A DNA stretch of 64,000 bases from positions 310,001-374,000 of the forward strand of contig JADJZE010000002.1 in the NCBI GenBank assembly GCA_016719405.1, in the 5' to 3' direction. A program made the position numbers and the translations under genes. The notes under the pieces were generated by a model. It was not told where the DNA came from. It saw nothing but the letters and a program-made list of their open reading frames with translations, and did no database searches. Within the stretch, counting starts at the first letter, position 1, and each line of letters begins with the position of its first letter. Positions 45,491 through 55,005 of this stretch are shown here, one piece after another. The stretch comes from Candidatus Aalborgicola lynettensis (GTDB taxonomy: Bacteria > Pseudomonadota > Gammaproteobacteria > Burkholderiales > Burkholderiaceae_C).

Positions 45491-47417
45491 CCCGAGTTCG
45501 ACACCATTTCCCCAAATTTCCAGAATTTCCGCGCGGCCCGCTCAATAAAATCAACAACTTAGCGCTGCTTTCTGGTTCATAAACAAAAATGCTTGTAGTG
45601 GCACGTATTGAATAATAAGTAGTTTTATTTTGGCGGGTTGCGTTACACTAACCCCATGTTCATCAAAGTCACTCAATCCGGTGCTCGGCGCTACGCCCAA
45701 CTGGTGGAGTCCTTTCGTAATGAGGACGGCAAACCCCGCCAACGCACCGTCTGCACCTTGGGGCGCCTGGAAGATGGCGGCGAAGTCGACACCCTGATTG
45801 CCTCCCTGCAGCGCGCCCGTGGCATTGCACCAGTGCCATCCCCAATGGACGGCTTGCGCTTTACCGACAGCCGCCACGCGGGTGATGTTTGGGCATTGTC
45901 CGAACTCTGGCGCTCCCTGGGCTTTGATGACCTAGCAAGCGCCTGGCGTCGCTCCAAAACCGAGACCGATGTATTGGGCTGTCTGCGCCTCATGGTCTTC
46001 AATCGCCTGTGCGATCCGGGTAGCAAACTCGGCGTACTGCGCTGGTTGGACACCGTAGCTCTGCCGGTGGGCGTGGCCTGCGTTCCTGAGCACCAACACC
46101 TGCTGCGCGCCATGGATGTGCTCGATGAATACAGCGACACCTTGGGTGACAGACTGGCCACCCTTATGCGCCCCTTGATTGATCAAGACCTGTCCGTTGT
46201 GTTTTATGACCTCACCACCGTGAGTGTCACCGGCCAGACGGATTTGGAAGATGATGCGCGCCTATGGTCGCGCCAAGTCAGGTTTGGTTGAGCGCCAATT
46301 CATGCTGTCCTTGGTGCAAACCGCAGAAGGTTTGCCCATCGCCCACGAAGTGCACCCCGGCAATACCGCAGAGGCAAAAACACTGTTGCCGATGATCGCC
46401 AAGCTACTGGCACGCTACCCGCTCAAGCGCGTGGTACTGGTGGCCGACCGTGGGTTACTCAGCGTGGGCAACCTGGAAGAATTGGACAAACTCCAGGCGC
46501 AGCTCAAAGAAGACGGGCGTGATGTGGCGCTGGAGTACATTCTGGCGGTGCCTGCGGCGCGGTATGGTGATTTCGCCGATGACCTCCAAGTATTGAACGA
46601 GGCTCAGGCCGTCGATCAATCGTGGTGTAGCGAGACCCAATGGAAGAGCAGCCGCTTGGTGGTGGCGCATGACCCGCAAGTTGCTGCACGGCGTGCTGCA
46701 GCGCGTAACAAAACGATTGCAGAATTGTGGCCATGGGGCAGCAATGCAGCGACAAGCTCGATGGCCAAGATGCTGGCAAAAAAAGCCAAGGGGCCGCCCG
46801 ATGTCGGACTCTGGCACCAAGGCGCGTTTCTATCACGCGGTCAAAGATGTCCATATGGCACATGTGATCAAGGTGGACTTGAAGGCGGATTTGTTCAGCT
46901 ACTCCATTGACGAGGAGAAGAAGCGTTACCTGGAACTGCTTGACGGCAAGTTGCTGCTGGTGACCAATACCGACGCCCCAGCGGCTGAGGTGGTGCGGCG
47001 CTACAAGAGTCTGGCTGATATTGAGCAGGGCTTTAAGGTGCTTAAGTCCGACATTGAGATTGGCCCGGTGTACCACCGTCTGCCCCAGCGCATTCGCTCG
47101 CACGCTTTGGTGTGTTTTATGGCGTTGATTCTGTACCGGGTCATGCGTATGCGGCTTGCCGCCGCCAAGAGGTCAGAGTCCCCGGCCACGCTGCTGGAAC
47201 AGCTCAAGCGCATTCATCAACAGACGGTGCAAACAACGGACGGAAAAACACTGACCGGTTTGACCGAGATGACGCCTGCGCAGAAATCATTGTTTGCCGC
47301 CCTGGAGCTGGCACTGCCCACCCCCGAAAACATCACCAAACCCGTTTTGTAGTCTGCGATTTAGAACCCGTTTCCAATGAAATCAAGGACTTACGTGCAG
47401 GAAGTGTCGAACTTAAG
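45491..47417. mobile_element. IS1634-like insertion sequence inside uvrA fragment F3
   Basis: The ends carry AGTTCGACAC as inverted repeats (left about 45494-45503, right 47404-47413 inverted). ATGCAG, a uvrA sequence, is present on both flanks (45485-45490 and 47418-47423), which fits a 6-bp target duplication. Transposition therefore happened after this uvrA tail copy was already in place. The transposase is broken. Confidence 0.8.
45656..47352 (+). pseudogene. IS1634-family transposase, two frameshifts
   Basis: The opening MFIKVTQSGARRYAQLVESF is typical of IS1634 transposases. Reading is broken near 46255, where two bases appear lost in a GCGCGC stretch before RAYGRAKSGLVERQF. It breaks again near 46795, where one base appears gained in AAGGGGCCGCCC before MSDSGTKARFYHAVKD. 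Catalytic-core pieces remain: VFYDLTTVS, VADRGLLS and the C-terminal YKSLADIEQGFKVLKSDIEIGPVYHR. Restored length would be about 565 residues. Inactive as it stands. Confidence 0.88.
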
Positions 47418-47846
47418 ATGCAGGCCCACGGTGGGTTCGTCCAGCACATACAGGGTGTGCGGTACTTTCTGCCCGCGTTTGGTGATGTCGTCGCGCACCT
47501 TGCTCAGTTCCGTCACCAGCTTGATGCGCTGCGCCTCGCCACCGCTGAGCGTGGGTGACGGCTGGCCCAGCGTGAGGTAGCCCAGGCCCACGTCTTTGAG
47601 CAGTTGCAGCGGGTGCGCTATGGATGGCATGGCGGCAAAGAATTCGACCGCTTCGTCCACCTCCATTTGCAGCACGTCACCAATGTTTTTGCCACGCCAG
47701 GTGACGGCCTGGGTTTCGGGGTTAAAGCGGGCGCCCTTGCAGGTTTCGCACAGCACTTTCACATCCGGCAAAAAGCTCATGCCAACGGTGCGAATGCCCT
47801 GCCCTTCGCAGCCGGGGCAACTGCGTGGGGTTTTGCCGATGGGGGC
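47418..47846 (-). pseudogene. uvrA 3' fragment F3, right part
   Basis: Continues fragment F3 on the other side of the insertion sequence: DEPTVGLH back through LSGGEAQRIKL and CETCKGARF to CPGCEGQG. It then jumps directly to IGKTPRS, because ~45 codons between two CP-encoding sites (PRSCP and GRCP) have been deleted, apparently at a short shared sequence. Homology ends at 47846. Confidence 0.9.
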
Positions 47847-47935
47847 TATAGAAGCGAGTAAGACTATTGAGTAGTTAATGTTCCACGCGTAGAATGTGTA
47901 CACATTGATTCACAAAATACATTGAAGGATGCATG

Positions 47936-48220
47936 ATGGAAACGACCAAAGTTGGTATTCGAGAGTTCAGGGCTGATCTGGCGGAGTTCATAGCAGCGAG
48001 CCGCCCCGTGGCAGTCACACGCCACGGGCAAACCGTGGGCATTTTCATCCCTACCCATGGTCAGGTTGAGGGCAATATTGCTGCTTTGAAAAAGGCGGGC
48101 AAAGCCCTCGATCGCCTCATGGAGACACAGAAAGTTGACATTGAAGACGTAGTGGCTGATTTCAAGATAGCACGCAAGAAGGCGTCTCCCGCAAAGAAGC
48201 CCAAAGCCAAAACAGCGTAA
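47936..48220 (+). CDS. Phd-like antitoxin
   Basis: 94 residues from the ATG at 47936 (another ATG directly precedes it). KVGIREFRADLAEFIAASRPVAVTRHGQTVGIFIP is a Phd/YefM fold, followed by a helical toxin-binding part and a basic tail (ARKKASPAKKPKAKTA). Precedes a PIN toxin by 7 bp. This module lies between uvrA fragments F3 and F4. Confidence 0.87.
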   Translation: METTKVGIREFRADLAEFIAASRPVAVTRHGQTVGIFIPTHGQVEGNIAALKKAGKALDRLMETQKVDIEDVVADFKIARKKASPAKKPKAKTA

Positions 48221-48227
48221 GGTGCCA

Positions 48228-48647
48228 ATGTCTACCAAAGCGATTGTTCTGGATGCCAACATCCTAATTCGTGCAGTGCTTGGCAAACGTGTGCGAGAGC
48301 AAATTCTGGCAAACGCCGACCACGTGAAGTTCTACGCGCCAGCGGTGGCGTATTTCGATGCCCGAAAATACCTGCCTGCTCTCTTGGAGAAGCGCGGTAT
48401 TGACAGCAAGCTTGCCTTGACAGTGCTCGATAGCCTGGAATCTGTCGTTCAATCGGTCGAGGAAGACCTCTACGATGGCATGCGACAGGCGGCATTGCAG
48501 CGCATTTCCATGCGAGATGCCGACGATTGGCCCGTGCTTGCCTGTGCCCTGACACTCGGATGCCCGGTTTGGACGGAGGATGCCGATTTCTTCGGTACCG
48601 GCATTGCGACCTGGACAAGTGACCGTATTGCCTTGTACTTAGCTTGA
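48228..48647 (+). CDS. PIN-domain toxin (VapC-like)
   Basis: 139 residues from the ATG at 48228. LDANILIRAVLG, SVEEDLYDGMRQAALQRI and RDADDWPVLACALTLGCPVWTEDADFFGTG supply the PIN acidic residues. Toxin of the second Phd/PIN pair in the array; unlike the first pair, it belongs to the COG4113-like PIN group by its motif spacing (tentative). Confidence 0.87.
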   Translation: MSTKAIVLDANILIRAVLGKRVREQILANADHVKFYAPAVAYFDARKYLPALLEKRGIDSKLALTVLDSLESVVQSVEEDLYDGMRQAALQRISMRDADDWPVLACALTLGCPVWTEDADFFGTGIATWTSDRIALYLA

Positions 48648-48698
48648 ACAAATCGGCGTTTTGCAGTTACTCCATCGAGCCAATCAGGCCACCAACTG

Positions 48699-48830
48699 TC
48701 CTCACGCACCTTGGGCTGCGCTGCGCCTCGCAACCGTTGAGCGTGGGCGACGGCTGACCCATCGTAAGGTAGCCCACATCCACGGCTTTGCAATGTTCTT
48801 ACCGCGCCAGATGACGGCCAGGTGTTGAAG
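48699..48830 (-). pseudogene. uvrA 3' fragment F4, heavily decayed
   Basis: Three short stretches in the right order match uvrA, with two deletions between them and about one mismatch in ten: GTCCTCACGCACCTTG; GAGCGTGGGCGACGGCTGAC onward; and CAATGTTCTTACCGCGCCAG onward. Oldest-looking copy in the array. Confidence 0.75.
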
Positions 48831-49924
48831 AATTTCAGCACTGAATTTCTACTCCAGCATCAAACCCGCCCCAGCACCCCCGCCAGCGCTACCCCGGTGT
48901 GCGTACCCAGCGCCACCAACGCCTCGGGCGTGCCCGCCGCCACAATGCACCCGCCACCCGTGCCGCCTTCGGGCCCGAGGTCGATGATCCAGTCGCTCTC
49001 GGCAATCACATCCAATTGACCAGGCGGTGCAGCACGTGGATGAGTTTTTCCACATCGGCCATGTGCAGGCCCACGGTGGGCTCGTCCAGCACGTACAGGG
49101 TGTGGGGTACTTTCTGCCCGCGTTTGGTGATGTCGTCGCGCACTTTGCTGAGTTCCGTCACCAGTTTGATGCGCTGCGCCTCGCCACCGCTGAGCGTGGG
49201 TGACGGCTGGCCCAGGGTGAGGTAGCCCAGGCCCACGTCTTTGAGCAGTTGCAGCGGGTGCGCTATGGATGGCATGGCGGCGAAAAAGTCGACCGCTTCG
49301 TCGACCTCCATTTGCAGCACGTCGCCAATGTTTTTGCCGCGCCAGGTAACGGCCTGTGTTTCGGGGTTAAAGCGCGCACCTTTGCAGGTTTCGCACAGCA
49401 CTTTCACATCGGGCAGAAAGCTCATGCCAATGGTGCGTATGCCCTGCCCTTCGCAGCCGGGGCAGCGGCCCTCACCGGTGTTGAAGCTGAAGCGGTTGGC
49501 CGCGTACCCGCGCGCCTTGGCTTCCAGGGTGTCGGCAAAGAGTTTGCGGATGGTGTCCCAGAAGCCGATGTAGGTGGCGGGGCACGAGCGCGGGGTTTTG
49601 CCGATGGGGGTTTGGTCGACTTCGAGCACGCGGTCTACGGGCTCGAAGCCGGTTACGCCGTGGCAACCAACCCAGGGTGGACGCTCTCCTTTTGAGAGTG
49701 CCTCCCGCCCGTCCCGCGTGCTCTGCAGGCTTACTACGCTTTGAACATTGGCCAGCAGCACGTCACGCGCCAGGGTGGACTTGCCGGAGCCGGAGACGCC
49801 GGTGATGGCGACCAGGCGTTGGAGCGGGACGTGGGCGGTGACGGCTTGCAGGTTGTGCAGGGTGGCAGCGTGGACGGTTAGCCAGTGGATGGAGGCGTAG
49901 GCGGGGCCAGCGGCTACGGAACCC

Positions 49925-50007
49925 GCAGCGGGTGAGCCTGGGGCGGGGGCCTCATACACTCGCTGCGCGATTGCCAAATCGGCCCCCACCCCAGGCTCAC
50001 CCGCTGC
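49925..50007. repeat. Palindrome A: 27-bp arms around a conserved 29-nt loop
   Basis: Left arm 49925-49951, loop 49952-49980, right arm 49981-50007; arms complementary with one mismatch. The loop contains GCTGCGCGATTGCCAAATC. Lies in the uvrA linker before the fourth ABC module and is translated without a stop. Confidence 0.92.
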
Positions 50008-50223
50008 TGCGACGGTGGCTCTTTCCATGGAGCGGTTGGCCAATTCGGCGTAGGCGGCAGCAACCCGGTTGCGCTCTACAAACTCGGCGTTGACGGCCAC
50101 ACTTGCGGCTGCATTGGCGGCAGCAACCGCCGCAGCCTTTGCCGCTTTTCCCGTTAGCTTCTTTACAACAAAACCATCTGCCGATTCGCCCCCAACGAGC
50201 GTCACACCAACTCCCAGCCCGGA

Positions 50224-50302
50224 GGCCGGAGTCGGTACGCCGGGGGCCGATTTGGCAACGCCCAAGCGACTGTATGAGGCCCCCGGCGCACCGGCTCCGG
50301 CC
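50224..50302. repeat. Palindrome B: 25-bp arms, same loop inverted
   Basis: Left arm 50224-50248, loop 50249-50277 (begins GATTTGGCAACG), right arm 50278-50302; two mismatches. Arms are unrelated to those of palindrome A except for GGGGGCC next to the loop. In the same uvrA linker. Confidence 0.92.
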
Positions 50303-51000
50303 GCAGCACGTGATGAGGCGTACCCCGTAGCGGTATCCACAGAAAGCCCCGCAGCAACCGCCGCATCCAGCTCCAACGACTCGGCATAAGCAACCGTAAA
50401 CCGCCGCGCCGCCAACGGATGCCGCATCGCATGCGCCAAATACCGCCCGGTCTGCGAATCTGCAGCAGCCTGCACATCCGCCACCGAGCCCTGCGCCACC
50501 AGCCGCCCACCGCGCTTGCCCGCGCTGGGGCCAATGTCGATGATGTGGTCGGCATGGCGGATGGTGTCCTCGTCGTGCTCCACCACCAGCAGCGTGTTGC
50601 CCTGGTCGCTCAGGCGGCGCAAGGCGCTTAGCAGCATCTGGTTGTCGCGTGCATGCAGCCCGATGGTGGGTTCGTCCAACACGTAACACACGCCCTGCAG
50701 ATTGCTGCCCAACTGGGCCGCCAGTCGAATGCGCTGCGCCTCGCCGCCCGACAGCGTGGGTGCGCCCCGGTCCAGCGTGAGGTAGCCCAGGCCCACTTCT
50801 TCCAAAAACTCCAACCTCGCCTGAATCTCGGGCAACAGATCGCGGGCAATGTCGGCCTCGCGGCCGGTCAGCCCACCGGCCACCAACAGGCTCTGCACCC
50901 ACTGGCGCACATCGGCCACGCTCAGGCGGGCGATGTCGGTAATCGAAACGCCTGGGGTACGCCCCGCATTGGGATCTGACCCTATTGCTCTGTCGGTACT

Positions 51001-51060
51001 TTTCAATGCATCAAAAGTGCCTTCTGCGCTTGCTGGACGTGCGTGAGCAGCTCCTGAATG
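51001..51060. repeat. Dispersed repeat copy R5 inside uvrA
   Basis: CTTCTGCGCTTGCTGGACGT is shared with R6. The element is read in frame as part of the segment around GAAHARPASAEGTFDALKS in the second UvrA unit. A GGGATCTGACCC half-site precedes it (50970-50982). Confidence 0.65.
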
Positions 51061-52147
51061 CATAGCAAACCGCACGGCGCGCGCGGTGGCATTCAGGCGC
51101 GTGCCGTGGCAGGTGGGGCAGGTGGCGTCATGCAGGTCTTCCACATCGGCCTCGGCAAAGGTCTGCTCGCGGCCTTGTGTGTCGTCGTCCTTCACGGAGT
51201 CATCGAACACCTTGCGCTGCTCTTTGGTCAGCGCCACCCCGGTGCCCACGCAGTCGGGGCACCAGCCATGTTTGCTGTTGTAGCTAAACAGGCGTGGGTC
51301 CAGCTCGGCATAGCTGGTCGCGCACACCGGGCAGGCGCGTTGGGTGGAATACACCTGCACCGTGCCAATACCCGCGGTGGGCGTGCCCGCCGCCATGGCC
51401 TCGCGCAGGCCGTGCATGGCACTCATCACATGCACCACACCCTTGCCGTGGGTCAGCGCCATGGCCAAAGCGGCGCGAAGGGCGCCCTCGTTTGCCGGGT
51501 CTACGTCCAGGCTGATGACGGGCAGTTCGATGTTGTGCTCTTTGAAGCGGTCGATACGCGGGAAGTTGGTGGTGGGCACAAAGTTGCCGTCCACCCGCAG
51601 GTGGGTAAAGCCGCGGGGGCGTGCCCAGTCCGCCAGCTCGGTGTACACGCCTTTGCGGCTGCTCACCAGCGGGGCCAGCAGGCCGATGTGCTGGCCACGG
51701 AATTGTTTCAGCAACTGCGCCGCAATGCTGTCGGCGCTTTGCGGTTGCACGGCTGCGCCGTCGTGGATGCAATGCTGCGTGCCCAGCTTGACGTAGAGCA
51801 GGCGCAAAAAGTGCCAGACCTCGGTGGTGGTGCCCACGGTGCTTTTGCGGCCACCCCGGCTCAAGCGCTGCTCGATGGCCACCGTGGGGGGAATGCCGTA
51901 GACCGCGTCGACCTCGGGGCGGCCTGCGGGTTGCACGATGCTGCGGGCGTAGGCGTTGAGGCTTTCCAGGTAGCGGCGCTGGCCTTCGTTAAAAACGATG
52001 TCGAAGGCCAGGGTGGATTTGCCGGAGCCGGAAACGCCGGTGATGACGTTGAACTGGCCGCGCGGAATGTCCACTGAGAGTGATTTGAGGTTGTGTTCTT
52101 TGGCGTTGATGATTTGGATGGAGTCGGTCGCGCCTCCGTGCTGAGCC

Positions 52148-52236
52148 GCTGGGGCGGACGGGCTGGGGTCCACGGCCTCATCAACTCGCTGCGCGAGTCG
52201 CAAATCGGCCGCGGGCCCCAGCCCATCCGCCCCAGC
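52148..52236. repeat. Palindrome C: 30-bp arms, conserved loop
   Basis: Left arm 52148-52177, loop 52178-52206 (TCATCAACTCGCTGCGCGAG...), right arm 52207-52236; three mismatches. Lies in the linker joining the two fused UvrA units. Confidence 0.9.
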
Positions 52237-52813
52237 TTTGCGCCTGTAGGTTGGAGCGGGTTCCGCTACGGCGTGCACGGTTCCCATGGCCTGCGCGTAG
52301 TCGCGCAATGCTTTGCCGGTATGGGAATTGGGGTGTTGCGCTACGTCTTCCGGCGTGCCTTGGGCCACCACTTCGCCACCGGCGTCGCCGCCCTCGGGGC
52401 CCAGGTCGATGAGCCAGTCGGCGGCGCGGATGACGTCCAGGTTGTGCTCGATGACCAGCAGGGAGTGGCCCGCGTCCAGCAGCTTGCGCAGGGCGCGCAT
52501 GAGTTTGGCAATGTCGTCAAAGTGCAGGCCGGTGGTGGGCTCGTCCAGCATAAACAGCGTGCCACGGCGGGCCAACGGCTGGCGGCTGGCGGTACTGCTC
52601 TTGGCTGCGTCGGCCAGAAAGCCGGCCAGCTTGAGACGCTGTGCCTCACCACCACTGAGTGTGGGCACGGGCTGGCCCAGCTTGACGTATTCCAGGCCCA
52701 CGTCGACGATGGGTTGCAGGGCGCGGAGGACGTCACGGTCGTTTTTAAACAACTGAACGGCTTCGCTCACCGTAAGGCCCAGAATGTCGGAGACGTTGAA
52801 CCTTTGCAGTGTT

Positions 52814-52902
52814 GCAGCAAGGGGGTCAGAGCCCGATTCGGTGGCACGCAGCGCTGCAGGGCGAACGCCGTGGGCCGAATCGGGATCTGACCCCCTTGCT
52901 GC
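52814..52902. repeat. Second palindrome family: 28-bp arms with a 33-nt loop
   Basis: GCAGCAAGGGGGTCAGAGCC... pairs with ...GATCTGACCCCCTTGCTGC (left arm 52814-52841, right arm 52875-52902; one mismatch). The loop does not match palindromes A-E. It is read in frame in the second ABC module of the first UvrA unit (between EVTIERG and FNVSDILGLTV). Confidence 0.9.
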
Positions 52903-53968
52903 TGCGCCGCGCTCTATGGTCACTTCCAGAATCTCAGGCCGGTAGCGTTTGCCGTCGCAGTCTTGGCAGCGCAGGTACACGTCGCTCAAAAACTGCATCT
53001 CAATATGCTCAAAGCCCGAACCACCGCAGGTGGGGCAGCGGCCATCGCCGCCGTTGAAGCTGAACTTGCTGGCGGTGTAGCCGCGCTCGCGTGACAAGTC
53101 GGCGGTGGCAAAAATTTCACGAATGGCGTCCCACGCGCCCACATAGCTCACCGGGTTGGAGCGCGCGGTTTTGCCGATGGGCGACTGGTCCACAAACACC
53201 ACTTCGCTAATCAGGTCGGCACCCAACAGCCGCTCATGCGCGCCAGGTGTTTCAGTGGCCTTGCCAAAGTGGCGTAAGAGCGCCGGGGCCAGCACGTCTT
53301 GCACCAGCGTGGATTTACCCGAGCCGCTCACCCCCGTGATGCACACCAGGCGCTGTAACGGAATCTCGACGCTGACGTTTTTCAGGTTGTGCTCGGTGGC
53401 GCCCTCCAGCACCAAGCGCGGGGTGTTTTCGGCCACCAGGCGTTTGAAGCCCATGCCCACCTGTTTGCGGCCGCCCAGGTAGGCGCCGGTCAGCGTGTCG
53501 GCGCTGCGCAGGGCGTCCGTTGTGCCGTCAAACACGATGTTGCCGCCCTTCTCGCCCGGGCCCGGCCCCATGTCGATCATGCGGTCGGCGGCCAGCATCA
53601 CGGCCGGGTCGTGCTCCACCACCACCAGGGTGTTGCCCGCGTCGCGCAGGCGCTGCATGGCGACAATGATGCGGTGCATGTCGCGCGGGTGCAGGCCAAT
53701 GCTGGGCTCGTCCAGCACGAAAAGTGTGTTGACCAGGGAGGTGCCCAGGGCGGTGGTGAGGTTGATGCGTTGTACCTCGCCGCCGCTCAATGTTCTGCTT
53801 TGGCGGTCGAGGGTGAGGTAGCCGATGCCGACGTCGCTGAGGTATTTGAGCCTTGTGCAGACTTCTTCCAAAAGCAGCTTCAGGGTTTTGGCTTCGGCTT
53901 CGGATTGTGCGGGGGCATTGCCGCTTTGACCCGCAGGCATGGGGGCCGCGACTGCATCAACCTCGGGG

Positions 53969-54051
53969 GCCGAAGGCAGGAGAGCGCCGGGCGCCTCATG
54001 CATTTGCTGCGCAACTGCCAAATCGGCTCCCGGCACTCCCCTGCCTTCGGC
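53969..54051. repeat. Palindrome D: 27-bp arms, conserved loop
   Basis: Left arm 53969-53995, loop 53996-54024 (TCATGCATTTGCTGCGCAAC...), right arm 54025-54051; three mismatches. In the linker before the second ATPase half-site of the first UvrA unit. Confidence 0.88.
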
Positions 54052-54132
54052 GCCGTGATCGGAGGCACTGCCCCCTGCAAAGTGAGAGGAAACGGCTGTT
54101 GGCTGTTGGCTGTCCTGCTCCAACAAGCGCAC

Positions 54133-54217
54133 AGCGGAGTCTGGGGTGCCGGTGGGGGCCGATTTGGCAATCGCGCAGCGAGTGTATGAGGCCCCTACCG
54201 GTACCCCAGACTCCGCT
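54133..54217. repeat. Palindrome E: 28-bp arms, same loop inverted
   Basis: Left arm 54133-54160, loop 54161-54189 (GATTTGGCAATCGCGCAGCG...), right arm 54190-54217; two mismatches. Only 81 bp from palindrome D. Confidence 0.92.
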
Positions 54218-54940
54218 CCCCCGTGGCGCTCCCCACCCAAATTCAAACCAGATTGCAACGCATCAAAAAACCGCCGCAGCTTGTCCAAGGGCAACAACAT
54301 CAAATCATGCAAACACAGCCCCGGCAGCGCCTCCAGCTGCGCCCTATTCCAGCTAACGCCTTGCGGCATAAAACGCCGAGAAGGCTCCAGCACCGCATCG
54401 GCCTGTTCTTTGCTACCAATGCGCCACAACAAGCTCTCGGTCTTCAACCGTGCCCCGCCACAGGTGCCGCACGGCGTGTAGCTGCGGTACTTGGACAAGA
54501 GCACCCGGATGTGCATCTTGTAAGCCTTGCTCTCCAGGTACGCAAAAAACCGGTGGATGCCAAACCAGTGCTGGTTCCACTTGCCGTTCCAGTGGGGCGA
54601 GCCGTGAATCACCCAGTGTTGCTGCTCGGGCGTGAGTTTGTACCAGGGCGTGTCGCGCGGAATGCCTGCCGCCTCGGCGTGGCGCATCAGGTCGTCCTGG
54701 CACTCCTGCCAGGCCGGGGTCTGCATGGGCTTGACGGCACCGGCGCGTAGCGTGAGTTTGTCGTTGGGGATGACCAGGCCCAGGTCCACCCCGACCACGC
54801 GGCCAAAACCACGGCACACCTCGCAGGCACCGACGGCCGAGTTGAAGGAAAACATCGACGCGATGGGATCGGCGTAGCGAATGTCGCTGTGCGGGCAGTG
54901 CAGGCCGGTGGAAAAGCGCCAAATGGTTGGCTCCACATCT

Positions 54941-55005
54941 GCTATCAATTCAGTAGCTACCTGCGCTTGCTGGACGTGCGCAAAAGGCTCATTTGATACA
55001 TAAAC
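54941..55005. repeat. Dispersed repeat copy R6 at the uvrA 5' deletion junction
   Basis: GCTATCAATTCAGTAGCTAC, then CTGCGCTTGCTGGACGTGCG and CATTTGATACATAAAC: the best full-length member of the repeat family. It stands exactly where the uvrA frame is lost, and stops lie in the original frame just after it. Confidence 0.8.

Noticed and set aside
39129..49015. Integron-type cassette array with uvrA tails as attC sites
   Set aside because: No integrase gene is visible, the fragments vary from ~100 to ~725 bp with deletions, and they are coding remnants rather than short recombination sites.
49925..54217. Palindromes as CRISPR repeats or transcription terminators
   Set aside because: They are few, not regularly spaced, lack spacers, lie inside a reading frame, and have no T-tract after the stem.
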